Source: Bacteroidota bacterium | GTDB lineage: Bacteria; Bacteroidota; Bacteroidia; Cytophagales; Cyclobacteriaceae | Assembly (NCBI GenBank): GCA_023417955.1 | Contig: JAEZDW010000141.1 | Coordinates: 1 to 24,892 of the forward strand | Reading direction: 5' to 3' | Length of the DNA: 24,892 nt | In this document: positions 8,080 through 17,200 of the stretch, piece by piece | Layout: the number at the start of each line of letters is the position of its first letter | Numbering within the stretch: position 1 is the first letter of the stretch | Position numbers and translations under genes: made by a program | Notes under the pieces: model-generated | The model's database searches: none | Seen by the model: the letters and a program-made list of their open reading frames with translations, nothing else | What the model was told of the DNA's origin: nothing

Positions 8080-8355
8080 GTGTCGCAGAAGAACCTGAGC
8101 ATACTCGTGACGGGAAGGGTACAGGGCGTGTTCTTCCGTGCGTCTGCAGCTGATGTAGCACGTTCGCTGCAGCTTAACGGCAGAGTTATGAACATGCCTG
8201 ATGGATCTGTATTTGTGGAGGCGGAGGGAGACGAACGCGCGCTGGAGCAATTTGTATCGTGGTGCAAACACGGTCCTCCCGCAGCGCGTGTTTCAAAATG
8301 CGACGTCAGCGAAGGCAGCATAAAAGGATACGCCAGTTTCGAGATTCAACGCTAG
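8080..8355 (+). CDS. acyP: Acylphosphatase
   Basis: A 91-residue enzyme hydrolysing carboxyl-phosphate anhydrides such as acetyl-phosphate and 1,3-bisphosphoglycerate. The family signature is complete: GRVQGVFFR with catalytic Arg20, and GRVMNMPDGSVFVEAEG with catalytic Asn38. Length is typical (~90-100). The start is GTG, three bases after the TAG of the dehydrogenase; no ATG fits before the signature. The next gene begins 4 nt after its stop, so the four genes are surely co-transcribed. If its substrate here is 1,3-bisphosphoglycerate, it would act on the same pathway step as the neighbouring GapN-like enzyme; this is inference. Confidence 0.93.
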   Translation: MSQKNLSILVTGRVQGVFFRASAADVARSLQLNGRVMNMPDGSVFVEAEGDERALEQFVSWCKHGPPAARVSKCDVSEGSIKGYASFEIQR

Positions 8356-8359
8356 CAAT

Positions 8360-9757
8360 ATGGACGTTAAAGTTAAGTTTCTGGGCGGGGCGGAAAGTGT
8401 CACCGGCTCACGGTACCTGATTACCATTGGTGATTTCCGCTTCCTTTTCGACTGCGGCCTTATCCAGGGATTGAAGGAACTCCGCCTTAGAAACCGTGAT
8501 GATTTTCCGGTCGACGTCGGGACCATTGACGCGATCGTCATAAGTCACGCGCACATTGACCACTCCGGTTATTTGCCAAAGCTCGTAAAAGAAGGATACA
8601 ACGGTCCTATTTTTTGTACCCCCCCAACTGCAGAATTAATGGAGCTTATGCTTCTTGATTCAGCAAAGCTACAGGAAGAAGAGGCGGCATACGCGAAAAA
8701 GAAAGGCTATTCAAAACATGAGAATCCGCAGGCACTTTATTCGGAAGAGGACGCGCGTCTCACGTTTCCGCTTTTCAAGACTGTTAAACTTGATCATGAA
8801 TTCTCTATTCATGAACGCGTGAAGGTTGTGTTCCGTGAGGCGGGCCATTTGTTGGGTTCTGCGATTACGGAAATCGAAATACGCGGTGATCGCGAAACAA
8901 AGAAGATTGTGTTCTCGGGTGACCTGGGCCGTTACGACCAGCAAATGATGAGAGATCCATACGCGGTTACCGATGCAGATGTTCTGTTTATTGAATCGAC
9001 GTATGGCGATACCGATAACCCCGCAGTTAGTCCCGAAGCAGACCTTGCGCGGATTGTAAAGGCGGCGTTCGAACGTGATGGTATACTCCTGATTCCAGCG
9101 TTTGCGGTTGGACGTACACAATCATTATTATACCACCTGCGTAAGCTGATGCAGGATGACGTGATACCCGATGTGCCTGTTTACGTCGACAGCCCGATGG
9201 CGATTTCAGCGACGTACCTGTTTTATAAGTATCCCGATTATCACCGGCTTCCTGTAACCACGAAAGATCTTGCCGCTGACATTGAAACCAATATGCTGGT
9301 CTTTGTGAAGTCGGGCGAGCATTCGAAAACGTTAAACGACTTGCGAAGGCGTGCGATAATCATTTCATCGAGTGGCATGATGACCGGCGGCCGAATATTG
9401 CATCATATGTTTCACCGGCTTAAGAACCCGCAGGATACGATTCTCATCTCCGGGTATCAGGCAGAAGGCACACGTGGCCGGAATCTCCTCGAGGGGGAAC
9501 CAACAATAAGGATCTATGGCGAGGACGTGCCGGTGAAGTGTACGGTTGAATTCATGACATCGCTTTCCGGCCATGCGGACAAGCCCGAGTTATTTCGGTG
9601 GATGAGCAACTTTCGGGGCAAGCCGAAGTTCACGTTTTGTGTTCACGGCGAAGGTGAGAAACTCAACCGCTATGCGCAGGCAATTCGCGACAAATTTGGA
9701 TGGAATGCTATCGTACCGAAATACCTTGAGTCCTTCGAATTGTTTTCGGGAATCTAG
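8360..9757 (+). CDS. MBL-fold / beta-CASP ribonuclease (CPSF73/Ysh1-like)
   Basis: A 465-residue metallo-beta-lactamase nuclease of the beta-CASP group, expected to process or degrade RNA in the cytoplasm. Motifs in order: FLGGAESVTGSRYLI at the N-terminus; SHAHIDHSGYLPKL (metal motif 2, HxHxDH, residues ~62-75); EAGHLLGSA (motif 3 His); FSGDLGRYD (motif 4 Asp); ESTYGD; the beta-CASP insert with VDSPMA; GYQAEGTRGR; and the C-terminal RMMBL part with LSGHADKPEL. Length and order match COG1236 exonucleases. It is last in the deoC operon (gap 4 nt), with no obvious metabolic link to the upstream three genes. Its TAG overlaps the TAG of the opposing 168-aa gene on the CTAG at 9754-9757. Confidence 0.92.
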   Translation: MDVKVKFLGGAESVTGSRYLITIGDFRFLFDCGLIQGLKELRLRNRDDFPVDVGTIDAIVISHAHIDHSGYLPKLVKEGYNGPIFCTPPTAELMELMLLDSAKLQEEEAAYAKKKGYSKHENPQALYSEEDARLTFPLFKTVKLDHEFSIHERVKVVFREAGHLLGSAITEIEIRGDRETKKIVFSGDLGRYDQQMMRDPYAVTDADVLFIESTYGDTDNPAVSPEADLARIVKAAFERDGILLIPAFAVGRTQSLLYHLRKLMQDDVIPDVPVYVDSPMAISATYLFYKYPDYHRLPVTTKDLAADIETNMLVFVKSGEHSKTLNDLRRRAIIISSSGMMTGGRILHHMFHRLKNPQDTILISGYQAEGTRGRNLLEGEPTIRIYGEDVPVKCTVEFMTSLSGHADKPELFRWMSNFRGKPKFTFCVHGEGEKLNRYAQAIRDKFGWNAIVPKYLESFELFSGI

Positions 9758-10260
9758 GCCACTTTTGTTCTGACAAGGCCTTTTTGCGGATCGAGTTTGA
9801 CTTCAAAACATTTAGTAATAAAGGCGCTCATGCGCAAGCCTGCCATCTGTGGCGTGTAGTCATCGGGATAAAAGACGGTGAGCTCCAGCACGGCGCGGAT
9901 GAAGTTTTCATGGCAGCAGAATTCCTTCGCCCATTTTCGGAAGGTGGATGGCCACTCTTCGGCGTATTTGTCGTAGTCGTCACGGCCGTCGAAGATAAAC
10001 GTAAGCTGATTGTCACTGTAGTAAAGAAATCTGTACACACCCGACAGGATCAGATAGAACTCGTGTAGTTGTTCGTAGTTGTCGGCGGAGTGGTTCTGAA
10101 CCCTCAGGGTCGTATCGTCAGATAGTCCCAGCGGATTACAGCGAAGCAGGTACTCAACCTTTACAAAGTCGACGAGATATTGAAGGAGGTCTGATTCCAG
10201 GTCCAACTGAACCTGTTCAAGGATATAGTTCTTATCGCGTGGAAAAAATTTTCTCAGCAC
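9754..10260 (-). CDS. Conserved-looking cytoplasmic protein of unknown function, 168 aa
   Basis: I do not recognise a family. The protein has no signal peptide or membrane segment, is rich in aromatic and acidic residues, and looks mostly helical (DLLQYLVDFVKVEYLLR; YEQLHEFYLILSGVYRFLYY). Notable are the DGRDDYDKYAEEW stretch and a CC pair near residue 115. The start must be the GTG at 10260: an in-frame TGA lies four codons upstream and no methionine follows until near the C-terminus. A TATTTTTG box at 10276-10283 supports this. It is downstream of lipA (59-nt gap) on the same strand and overlaps the end of the convergent nuclease gene by 4 bp. It is probably real because the frame ends exactly there and carries its own promoter-like box. 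Confidence 0.75.
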   Translation of the reverse strand: MLRKFFPRDKNYILEQVQLDLESDLLQYLVDFVKVEYLLRCNPLGLSDDTTLRVQNHSADNYEQLHEFYLILSGVYRFLYYSDNQLTFIFDGRDDYDKYAEEWPSTFRKWAKEFCCHENFIRAVLELTVFYPDDYTPQMAGLRMSAFITKCFEVKLDPQKGLVRTKVA

Positions 10261-10275
10261 GTTCTGGTGGTTTCA

Positions 10276-10283
10276 CAAAAATA
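10276..10283 (-). promoter_or_regulatory. Candidate -7 box for the 168-aa gene
   Basis: On the minus strand it reads TATTTTTG (TAnnTTTG consensus), ending 15 nt before the GTG start at 10260. A -33 element is not evident. Confidence 0.4.
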
Positions 10284-10319
10284 TAGTGAAATGCTGAGAT
10301 TTGAAAATTGAGGCGGAGA

Positions 10320-11204
10320 TCAGTCTATCGGAACGTTCACGTGCCGCTCTGCATGATACGAAGATCGGACAAGCGGACCGGACTCGACGTAACGAAGGCC
10401 GCGTTTGAGTCCTTCTTCACGGTACATGTCAAATACCTCGGGATGAATAAACTCAGCCACTTCGAGGTGCATCTTCGTTGGCTGTAGATATTGACCGAGT
10501 GTAAGGATGAGCAGGCCATTTTCAACGAGATCGTCCATTGCCTTGAATACTTCCTCTTTCGTTTCACCGAGGCCCAGCATGATGCCCGACTTGGTTCGTT
10601 TGCCAGCCTCACGAATTCTCCGGATTTGTTCAAGGCTGCGATCGTATTTTGCCTGAGGTCGCACCATTCGATATAGCCGGCCAACGGTCTCCATATTGTG
10701 CGACACTACTTCCTGGCCGCCCTCGATCATTCTGTACAAAGCGTCCCAGTTACCTTTCGTATCCGGTATCAGGGTTTCGATGGTTGTTTCGGGGCTTTGT
10801 TTCTTGGTTTCGACGACAGTCTGGTACCATATTTCTGCACCGCGATCTTTTAATTCATCCCGGTTAACAGAGGTAATCACGGCGTGTTTAACGCCCATGA
10901 GCTTTATAGCTTCAGCGACGCGCTTTGGTTCATCGATGTCATACTCAGTGGGCCTGCCGGTTGCCACAGCGCAAAAGGTACAGCTTCGCGTACACACATT
11001 GCCAAGGATCATGAACGTTGCAGTCCCTGCGCCCCAGCATTCGCCCATGTTGGGGCAGTTACCGCTTTCGCAGATTGTATGCAGTTTATGATCGTCCACC
11101 AGTCGACGAACCTTGGCGTATTCAGGACCCACAGGAAGCTTGACGCGAAGCCAGTTCGGTTTGCGCTTCCGATCTTCAGGAGAAATGACAGGCAGTTCGA
11201 TCAT
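10320..11204 (-). CDS. lipA: Lipoyl synthase
   Basis: Radical-SAM enzyme inserting two sulfurs into octanoyl groups on GcvH and 2-oxoacid dehydrogenase E2 proteins to make lipoyl groups, in the cytoplasm. It has 294 residues, normal length. Both iron-sulfur sites are visible: CESGNCPNMGEC (auxiliary cluster, C-x4-C-x5-C, near residues 45-56) and CTRSCTFC (radical-SAM C-x3-C-x2-C). The C-terminal RSSYHAE carries the conserved serine that ligates the auxiliary cluster. ATG start at 11204; stop TGA. It follows gcvH by 41 nt and no good -7 box is visible between them, so the pair is probably one transcript: GcvH is both a lipoyl protein and, in many bacteria, the carrier on which lipoyl is assembled. 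Confidence 0.97.
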   Translation of the reverse strand: MIELPVISPEDRKRKPNWLRVKLPVGPEYAKVRRLVDDHKLHTICESGNCPNMGECWGAGTATFMILGNVCTRSCTFCAVATGRPTEYDIDEPKRVAEAIKLMGVKHAVITSVNRDELKDRGAEIWYQTVVETKKQSPETTIETLIPDTKGNWDALYRMIEGGQEVVSHNMETVGRLYRMVRPQAKYDRSLEQIRRIREAGKRTKSGIMLGLGETKEEVFKAMDDLVENGLLILTLGQYLQPTKMHLEVAEFIHPEVFDMYREEGLKRGLRYVESGPLVRSSYHAERHVNVPID

Positions 11205-11221
11205 GAAGTAAGCTTAGTTAA

Positions 11222-11235
11222 TACCCTATAGGGTA
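11222..11235. repeat. 14-bp perfect palindrome between gcvH and lipA
   Basis: TACCCTATAGGGTA is its own reverse complement and lies in the 41-nt gap between gcvH and lipA. It could be a binding site or just a small hairpin; no T tract follows. Confidence 0.5.
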
Positions 11236-11245
11236 AATAAGGAAT

Positions 11246-11620
11246 TTATTTTCCGATAAGTTCCTTGTACTGTTCGGCCGTAAGCAGAGTGGAACTATCT
11301 CCGGAGATTTCCACTTTGATCATCCAGCCATCACCGTAAGGATCTTCGTTCACCTTTTCAGGATTCTTGTCGAGAGCGGGGTTAACTTCGAGCACTTTGC
11401 CGGCAACCGGCATGTAAAGATCCGAGACGGTTTTTACGGCTTCAACCGTTCCAAAGATCTCATGCTCTGCGATGTCCTGGCCTACCGTTGTGATATCCAC
11501 ATAGACGATATCGCCGAGCTCGCTTTGCGCGAAGTCAGTAATACCTACTGTAGCAGTGGTACCTTCGATTTTTACCCATTCGTGGTCTTTGGTGTACTTT
11601 AATCCTTCGGGAATGTTCAT
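11246..11620 (-). CDS. gcvH: Glycine cleavage system H protein
   Basis: A 124-residue lipoyl carrier that shuttles the aminomethyl group between the P and T proteins of the glycine cleavage system. Hallmarks are HEWV near the N-terminus, GITDFAQSELGDIVYV, and GTVEAVKTVSDLYMP with the lipoylated Lys63; the C-terminus DPYGDGWMIKVE is typical. ATG start at 11620, with a well-formed promoter upstream (TTG at 11679-11681, 21 nt, TATTTTTG at 11650-11657), so it is not dependent on sprA transcription. It is followed by lipA. The ruvA-sprA-gcvH order is one I recall from other Bacteroidota such as Flavobacterium. Confidence 0.97.
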   Translation of the reverse strand: MNIPEGLKYTKDHEWVKIEGTTATVGITDFAQSELGDIVYVDITTVGQDIAEHEIFGTVEAVKTVSDLYMPVAGKVLEVNPALDKNPEKVNEDPYGDGWMIKVEISGDSSTLLTAEQYKELIGK

Positions 11621-11649
11621 GGACTTGGTCAGTTTAGAAATTGAGTGTC

Positions 11650-11681
11650 CAAAAATAACTGAAATATTGTTACGGTAACAA
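11650..11681 (-). promoter_or_regulatory. Promoter of gcvH-lipA
   Basis: The minus strand shows TTG (11679-11681), a 21-nt spacer and TATTTTTG (11650-11657), a close match to the Bacteroidota TTTG-N19-21-TAnnTTTG promoter. The predicted transcript would have a leader of about 23 nt. The -33 side is embedded in the palindrome at 11666-11682. Confidence 0.6.
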
Positions 11682-11682
11682 T
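11666..11682. promoter_or_regulatory. 17-bp perfect palindrome over the gcvH promoter (candidate operator)
   Basis: ATTGTTAC-G-GTAACAAT (plus strand) has perfect 8-bp arms around a single central base. It covers the -33 element and part of the spacer of the gcvH promoter, where a bound dimer would block RNA polymerase. The regulator is unknown. Confidence 0.55.
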
Positions 11683-11764
11683 GAAGCCACCACCCGGCAT
11701 TAATGAGTCAGATTTTCGGCCCTACGGCGAATTTTCGATGGGGGATCTTCAGGAAAATAGAATT

Positions 11765-14233
11765 TTATTGGGCCAGACTAAAGCGTACTTCGACACCGAA
11801 CCGGGTGGTTGCTCTTCTGGATGAAATACTGATCAGCGGTTCGTTGATAGTCCGCTCGAAATACATCTTCAGCATCAGCTTCTGATTTACGGTGTAGCTG
11901 ATATTTGGACGAAGCTGGAAGTTTATGTTACCGTTTGTTACCTGGTCGTCCTCTTCAATCTTGCGCTGAATGGTTTTTGTGTTTCCTACCGTGGTATTCA
12001 GTCTGAATGTGACGTCGTTCTTGAGTACGACTGTTCTTCCCTGTGACTTGAATGGCAGTTTCATGTTGTTCTTGGTGAATCCGAGTTCGAAGGATACGTC
12101 TTTGCTGTTGAGTTCCGTAATCTGGGCGTTGCTTACCGTCAGCGCAAGGTCGCGTTTTGTCTTGTACTGAAGGTTTGCTGTGACCCGGCCTTTTGTGTGA
12201 ACGTTGACACCGACAAGTGGGTTAAATTGCTCGGACAATATCACGGAGCTAATAACATAAACCGGAATAAGCCTTCCATCGGATCCGATTTCACCGAAGT
12301 ATGTGCGATTGTAATCTTCGACGCGCCGGTCCATACCCAACTTGCTGCGGTCTGCATCAGGATTCTTGAAGAAGTCGCCGGAACTACTGTAGGTGCTTAC
12401 AGCGTACATACTTTGATAGGCGTGCGAAATAGTTACCGACTGAAAGAGGTCTTTAAAGATCGGGATTTTTGACAGTCCCGTATAGTCAACGCGCCAGTTG
12501 GGAACAGGGTTCTTCGGGAAAGGACTCAACGAAACCGTAGCTGCGTTCTTCCCGGTGTAGGCGGCGATGAATGCCGGGACGAGCACATCCTGCGCTTTGT
12601 CGTAATCTAGTCCGCCGCTTTCAATACGGAATCGCTCACGCACGACGTCGATATTCTTTTCAAAAGTATCAAAGACGGATGATTCAAGTTCGCTGTTCGA
12701 CTTTTCGAATGCGGTCTTGATTGAGATTGTCGAAATCCGGTAGCTTCCGCTTCGGAAGGGTGTGTAGCTGTCGAAACCGTTGTTGATGCTTTGATCGTTG
12801 TCTTCATCCCATCGCCATGTTTCAGAGAAGTTGGATTGTGTCTCCTTCTTTATGTCCAACTGAATTTTCAGATCACGCGCAGGTTCGACATTGGCTCTGA
12901 TGTTTAAATTCTCTGTTCGTGCCTGTGTGAACAGAGAACTTAGTTCCTCCTTCTTAACAAGCCAGTTGTTCTGTGCGGCGCGCTTGCGGATATCCGGATT
13001 CTGATCACCGAGGACGAATTTCCATCCGGGTGAACTCCACGTTTCATCCATGCCAAAAAACTTCGGAGTGACATTGAATCCCGGCAGTATTGTTCCTTCT
13101 GCAATGGAGTATGTTCCGTTGATGGATTTTACGGACATCATCAGTTTGAAAAGATTCTTTACAACGGCTGGCATACCTGCCTTTTTGACTGTATCCGGTT
13201 GTTGTTGCTGTGGCTGAGGACGCGCACCGCCAGTTCTGGCCGGAGGTGGAGGAGTGTTGATTTCCTTGAGGAAGCTGATCTTGTTGTAGAGTTTTACGAG
13301 GTCAAGGCGACCTGCAAAATTGCGTTCACGACTGTTTTGAATTGTGTTCTTGAAATCAAGACTGTCGGGTATAGTAACCGGGGCACCAGGCAGATTAACG
13401 GGTCCCGCTTTCCAGGAATACGTAACCATGTGACGATAGTCTGCCCCTATCCAATCCGTTATGGGAAATTTGTCTAACGGAAGTTTGTAGTTGGCGGTGA
13501 CACTTTGGTCGAAGTATTTCATGCGACCGAATTTTTTCAGGTTGTTGAGGACCGTATCGCGCTTTTCTCTGGTGTTAATGTCTCCGTATGGTTCGTCGAT
13601 GATGGCATTCACGCGCGAATTGTACTCCAGTGACAGGCTTCGCGTCAGATCCCAACGCAGGTTGTATTGGCGATTGAATGTAAAATACTTGAGGTAGTTT
13701 GGTCGTGATTCGGAAAATTCTCCGTTCCCAATCGAGTTTCGATAGATCGTCTTGCCAAATGATCGCTCAAGGTCGAAACGCACCCCGATGTTACTCGGCA
13801 TGAGATTCAGGTTGAAATCCTTTATGACTTTCAGCCATGGTGAATTGAGTTTCTGCGATTCCTTGAACGGCTCTATGCCCGTTGCCTTTGGACTGAACTG
13901 ATATGAGATGGAACCGCGTTGGGTTTTTTGCAACCCGAGCGCGGTGGTAAAGCTTGTCCGAACGGCCTCGCTAAACGAATAACTGAAAGCAAAGTTCTCA
14001 ATATCCCATAGGTGAGTCTTTGGATCTGGCCTTACCTTGACCTTCCGTACATTGGTGAAGTTCAGACTTCGTCGGGTAGTCCTGTCCTGGATCAGTTTCA
14101 GATAGTCGTCCCGCCGTCGCCGATCCTCCGGTGTCGATTCATCGAATGAATGCAGCATCACATCGGTTTTCATATCCGGGTTTGCGGGGTCATACTGTGG
14201 CGTAATGAGCGTGTTCTCGTAGCCGACGAACAT
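11765..14233 (-). CDS. sprA: SprA C-terminal fragment
   Basis: 822 residues from an ATG 11 codons after the second TAA. It is beta-strand rich, with repeated amphipathic stretches (YSFSEAVRTSFTTALGL, SIGVRF-like strands) and ends in TTRFGVEVRFSLAQ, whose penultimate aromatic strand resembles an outer-membrane barrel end. A Pro/Gln-rich insert (PPPPARTGGARPQPQQQQ, encoded around 13195-13250) looks like a surface or periplasmic loop. The true stop is TAA at 11765-11767. Translation restart at this ATG is conceivable but there is no signal peptide. Confidence 0.75.
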   Translation of the reverse strand: MFVGYENTLITPQYDPANPDMKTDVMLHSFDESTPEDRRRRDDYLKLIQDRTTRRSLNFTNVRKVKVRPDPKTHLWDIENFAFSYSFSEAVRTSFTTALGLQKTQRGSISYQFSPKATGIEPFKESQKLNSPWLKVIKDFNLNLMPSNIGVRFDLERSFGKTIYRNSIGNGEFSESRPNYLKYFTFNRQYNLRWDLTRSLSLEYNSRVNAIIDEPYGDINTREKRDTVLNNLKKFGRMKYFDQSVTANYKLPLDKFPITDWIGADYRHMVTYSWKAGPVNLPGAPVTIPDSLDFKNTIQNSRERNFAGRLDLVKLYNKISFLKEINTPPPPARTGGARPQPQQQQPDTVKKAGMPAVVKNLFKLMMSVKSINGTYSIAEGTILPGFNVTPKFFGMDETWSSPGWKFVLGDQNPDIRKRAAQNNWLVKKEELSSLFTQARTENLNIRANVEPARDLKIQLDIKKETQSNFSETWRWDEDNDQSINNGFDSYTPFRSGSYRISTISIKTAFEKSNSELESSVFDTFEKNIDVVRERFRIESGGLDYDKAQDVLVPAFIAAYTGKNAATVSLSPFPKNPVPNWRVDYTGLSKIPIFKDLFQSVTISHAYQSMYAVSTYSSSGDFFKNPDADRSKLGMDRRVEDYNRTYFGEIGSDGRLIPVYVISSVILSEQFNPLVGVNVHTKGRVTANLQYKTKRDLALTVSNAQITELNSKDVSFELGFTKNNMKLPFKSQGRTVVLKNDVTFRLNTTVGNTKTIQRKIEEDDQVTNGNINFQLRPNISYTVNQKLMLKMYFERTINEPLISISSRRATTRFGVEVRFSLAQ

Positions 14234-14266
14234 CGGGATCTTTATACCGTGTTCGCCCGGAATAAG

Positions 14267-17200
14267 TTAGTCGACGTTGATGTTCGCTGCAACATCATAT
14301 GCCGTTGTCTCCTCGCGCGTTCGCTCAAAGATTTTTGAACTCACACTTCCGAATCCGAAGGTAGTATGACGGAACGCACTTGTTATGGTAGCGAAGTCTG
14401 CAAGTTTGGCACTGAGTGTTGTATTTACCGCCCAGCCCGCCGTGCGATTGAAATCCGTTACGCGTAATTCGTTAGCCCAAATACACACTGAGTGCGACCT
14501 TCGATCTGGTGTGCTCGGATTTCGGACACCGATCATCACCACCTGCACTGAACTGAGATCGGGTCTTCCGACAATACGGATGAGGTGACGCCCAACTTGT
14601 TTTGGCGTTCGCGGGTATGGATCGCTAAGCGGATAGTTCGCGCGGTCGCGTTGTGCTTTCAGTTCATAGAGTTCATCAAAGGCGAGGTCGATTTCATTTT
14701 CTTCAGGCCATACTTCCCGTGCGTCAAGCGATGCAAGGTCTTTGGAAATCTTTAGCGGGATTTCAATCTCATAATAGTTTTGATCGAAATCTGTTCCGAG
14801 CCTGAGAAACGCGTGCAGTTCGTCATCATTGGAGTGGCTGTTCGCGTGCAGGAACATTTTTACTCGTCCATAGTTGAACAGGTCCATGGAAAGATTCTTA
14901 TACATCGCCCTCGCGTCTCCATCTTCGAGGTTGTCTACGCACATCTGCACGGACTGCTCGTTCAACAGAGCAGAATTGCTCGCCGCAACGTTTCGGTCGC
15001 GCAGGAATCCGGGAGGAAGCTGATAAGCTGATTTATTGCCAGCCACATCGGCCTGGTTGTTCTCTTCATAACTGACTACAGAGACGGTAACGTTTTCTAC
15101 AACAGTTTCCGGATCTTTTTGGAGACCCTCCTGTAAACTTTCCGTGTAACGTCTCCAACGGCTTCCTACCATTCTGAAGTTAGCAAGCCTGAGTACAACG
15201 GGTTCACTGAATCCCGTAAGTACCATCCTCGTATAACGCACCGATTTGAATCCCTGAATATCACCGAAGCGTTTTTCCCAAGAGCGTATTGGAATTCGGA
15301 ACAGGTACCATGTAACGCGCTCTCCGTTTTTTGTTGGATCTGTAGTACGTTTGTCAACGATGTATTCCTGCCCAACGGCGAGTTTGTCGGGCCGCAGATC
15401 AATATCGTATTCATAGTACGTTTCGAGATCGCCGCTGAGTGTGTTATCGGCATTCAAATCTTCATTATCAGGATTCTGGTAATTGGCGTAGGCTATGTCG
15501 CTCGTGTTGGATGCAGTTGGCGTGTTGTTCTCCATCCCGTTATAGTCCTTGTACCGCTCGAGAATTTTTGCATTCGCGGCGTCATAGGATGCGTCCAGGA
15601 AGTGGCGGTAATCGTCGGCGGAGGGATCGCGCAATACGGCATTGCGTGATTCGGGAGAGAGACTGTTGAGGAATTCACTGAACTTTTCAGCTTCCTTCGC
15701 GGATGGGATTCCGTCAAGTCCGACGTCTTGATTTTGTCGTGATCCGGCCTGCGTATTGTCGAACCCGTTGGTCAGGTATTGCTGGTTTGTTACAAAGCCC
15801 CACGGTGTTTCCGTAACTTTTCCCGGAGTGAAAACACCATCGGGCGGCAAACCGTTTTCAAAGAAGTGTTTACCGTCAGGGATAACATCCTCTGAAATGT
15901 CGCCGAGTTGAAAGATTACCTTTCCACCTTTCGTGTTCGGTCGCTGGTTACCCGCTTCATCAAGCAGGCCATACTTTCCGTCGAGGAAGGGATCGAGCAT
16001 CCAGAATTCAATGTATTCAATGTTTGCCTTGTCGAAATCGACTTCTGTTCGGACGGGATACGTAATACCACCCCAGTTTTTTTCGATTTCATTCAATGGA
16101 AGTTTGCCGGCACCGTCAAGTCTGTCGTTGTAGTTGTAGGGTCCGCGCTCCTGTGGATAATACGCCAGGTCAAGAATTTCTTCAGGAAGCGCTACCTGCT
16201 GCACTGTTTTTTGAGGAAAGATTTCATTGAAATCGATTAGGCGTACATAATGGTTCAACTTGTCTTCGTCGGTGATATTGTCAGGCAGGTAAGTTCCGCG
16301 GTCGCGCAGAAGCTGATTGTCAATCTTGTACCATGCGAGTTTAGCGCGCCTGAAACCTTTGCTCAATTCATCACCTCCCGGATAAGTCGCGGGCTGGCCG
16401 TAGTAAATCCCGTCAGCGCTCTGCGGTATGGACGAGAGTCTCCAGCTAAACGGATTCATCAGCGAGTATGGCGTTGCCGAATTTTCAAAGTCATCGATGT
16501 ACGCGGTGCCCTCGCCGTCAACGACGTTTGACGTCCCCGGCAGGAGTTGAGCGAACTCGCCGGTAATATTAATCGTGGATTGTTCCTTGGTCTGAATCAG
16601 CGGGATTGCATCAACCAGTTTTGTGAGCATGCGGCTCTGCTTGTTGATGTTGAAGTCAAGCCCGTATTGCATATTACGTGCAGGTTCGGTACCGATCTGA
16701 TTTCGCGAGATTACAGGTCGCTCATTGTAGTACAGGAAAGTTGATCCAAAGTTGATATCGTCGTTCAGCCTGTAATCGAAACGCGTACCAAGCAAACTTC
16801 GGGTTTGAAATGCAAACGGATCATTCTGTTCGTAGGAGACTTGGATTTCTTTTCCCGAATTCAGAATGGCGTCATTCAGGATCGTGACCTTTCCGAACGT
16901 GTAGTCAACAACGAAGTCGGTACCTTCCATCAGGGCGAGCCCGCCTGCAAATACTTTGACGGAACCTTGTGCCAGACCAAAGCCGGGTACCATGATCTCT
17001 TTTGCTGATCCGCCTGCTGACGAATAAAATCCTTTCAGCCAGAATTTGTTCTTGGTCGCAAAGAGCTCTGCTTCTGCTTTTGTTGTACGGTACAGGGTGT
17101 CGTACGCGTATTTGCGTATAAGCACGGGGTTGCCTCCCAGTCTGTCGCGGAGTGTTCTTCCAAACGGTTCCAGGAAGGGAAATATAATGAGACCATTGGC

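Noticed and set aside
11690..11760. Hairpin after sprA as terminator
   Set aside because: The TTCGGCC/GGCGAA pairing needs a bulge and is not followed by a T tract on the minus strand.
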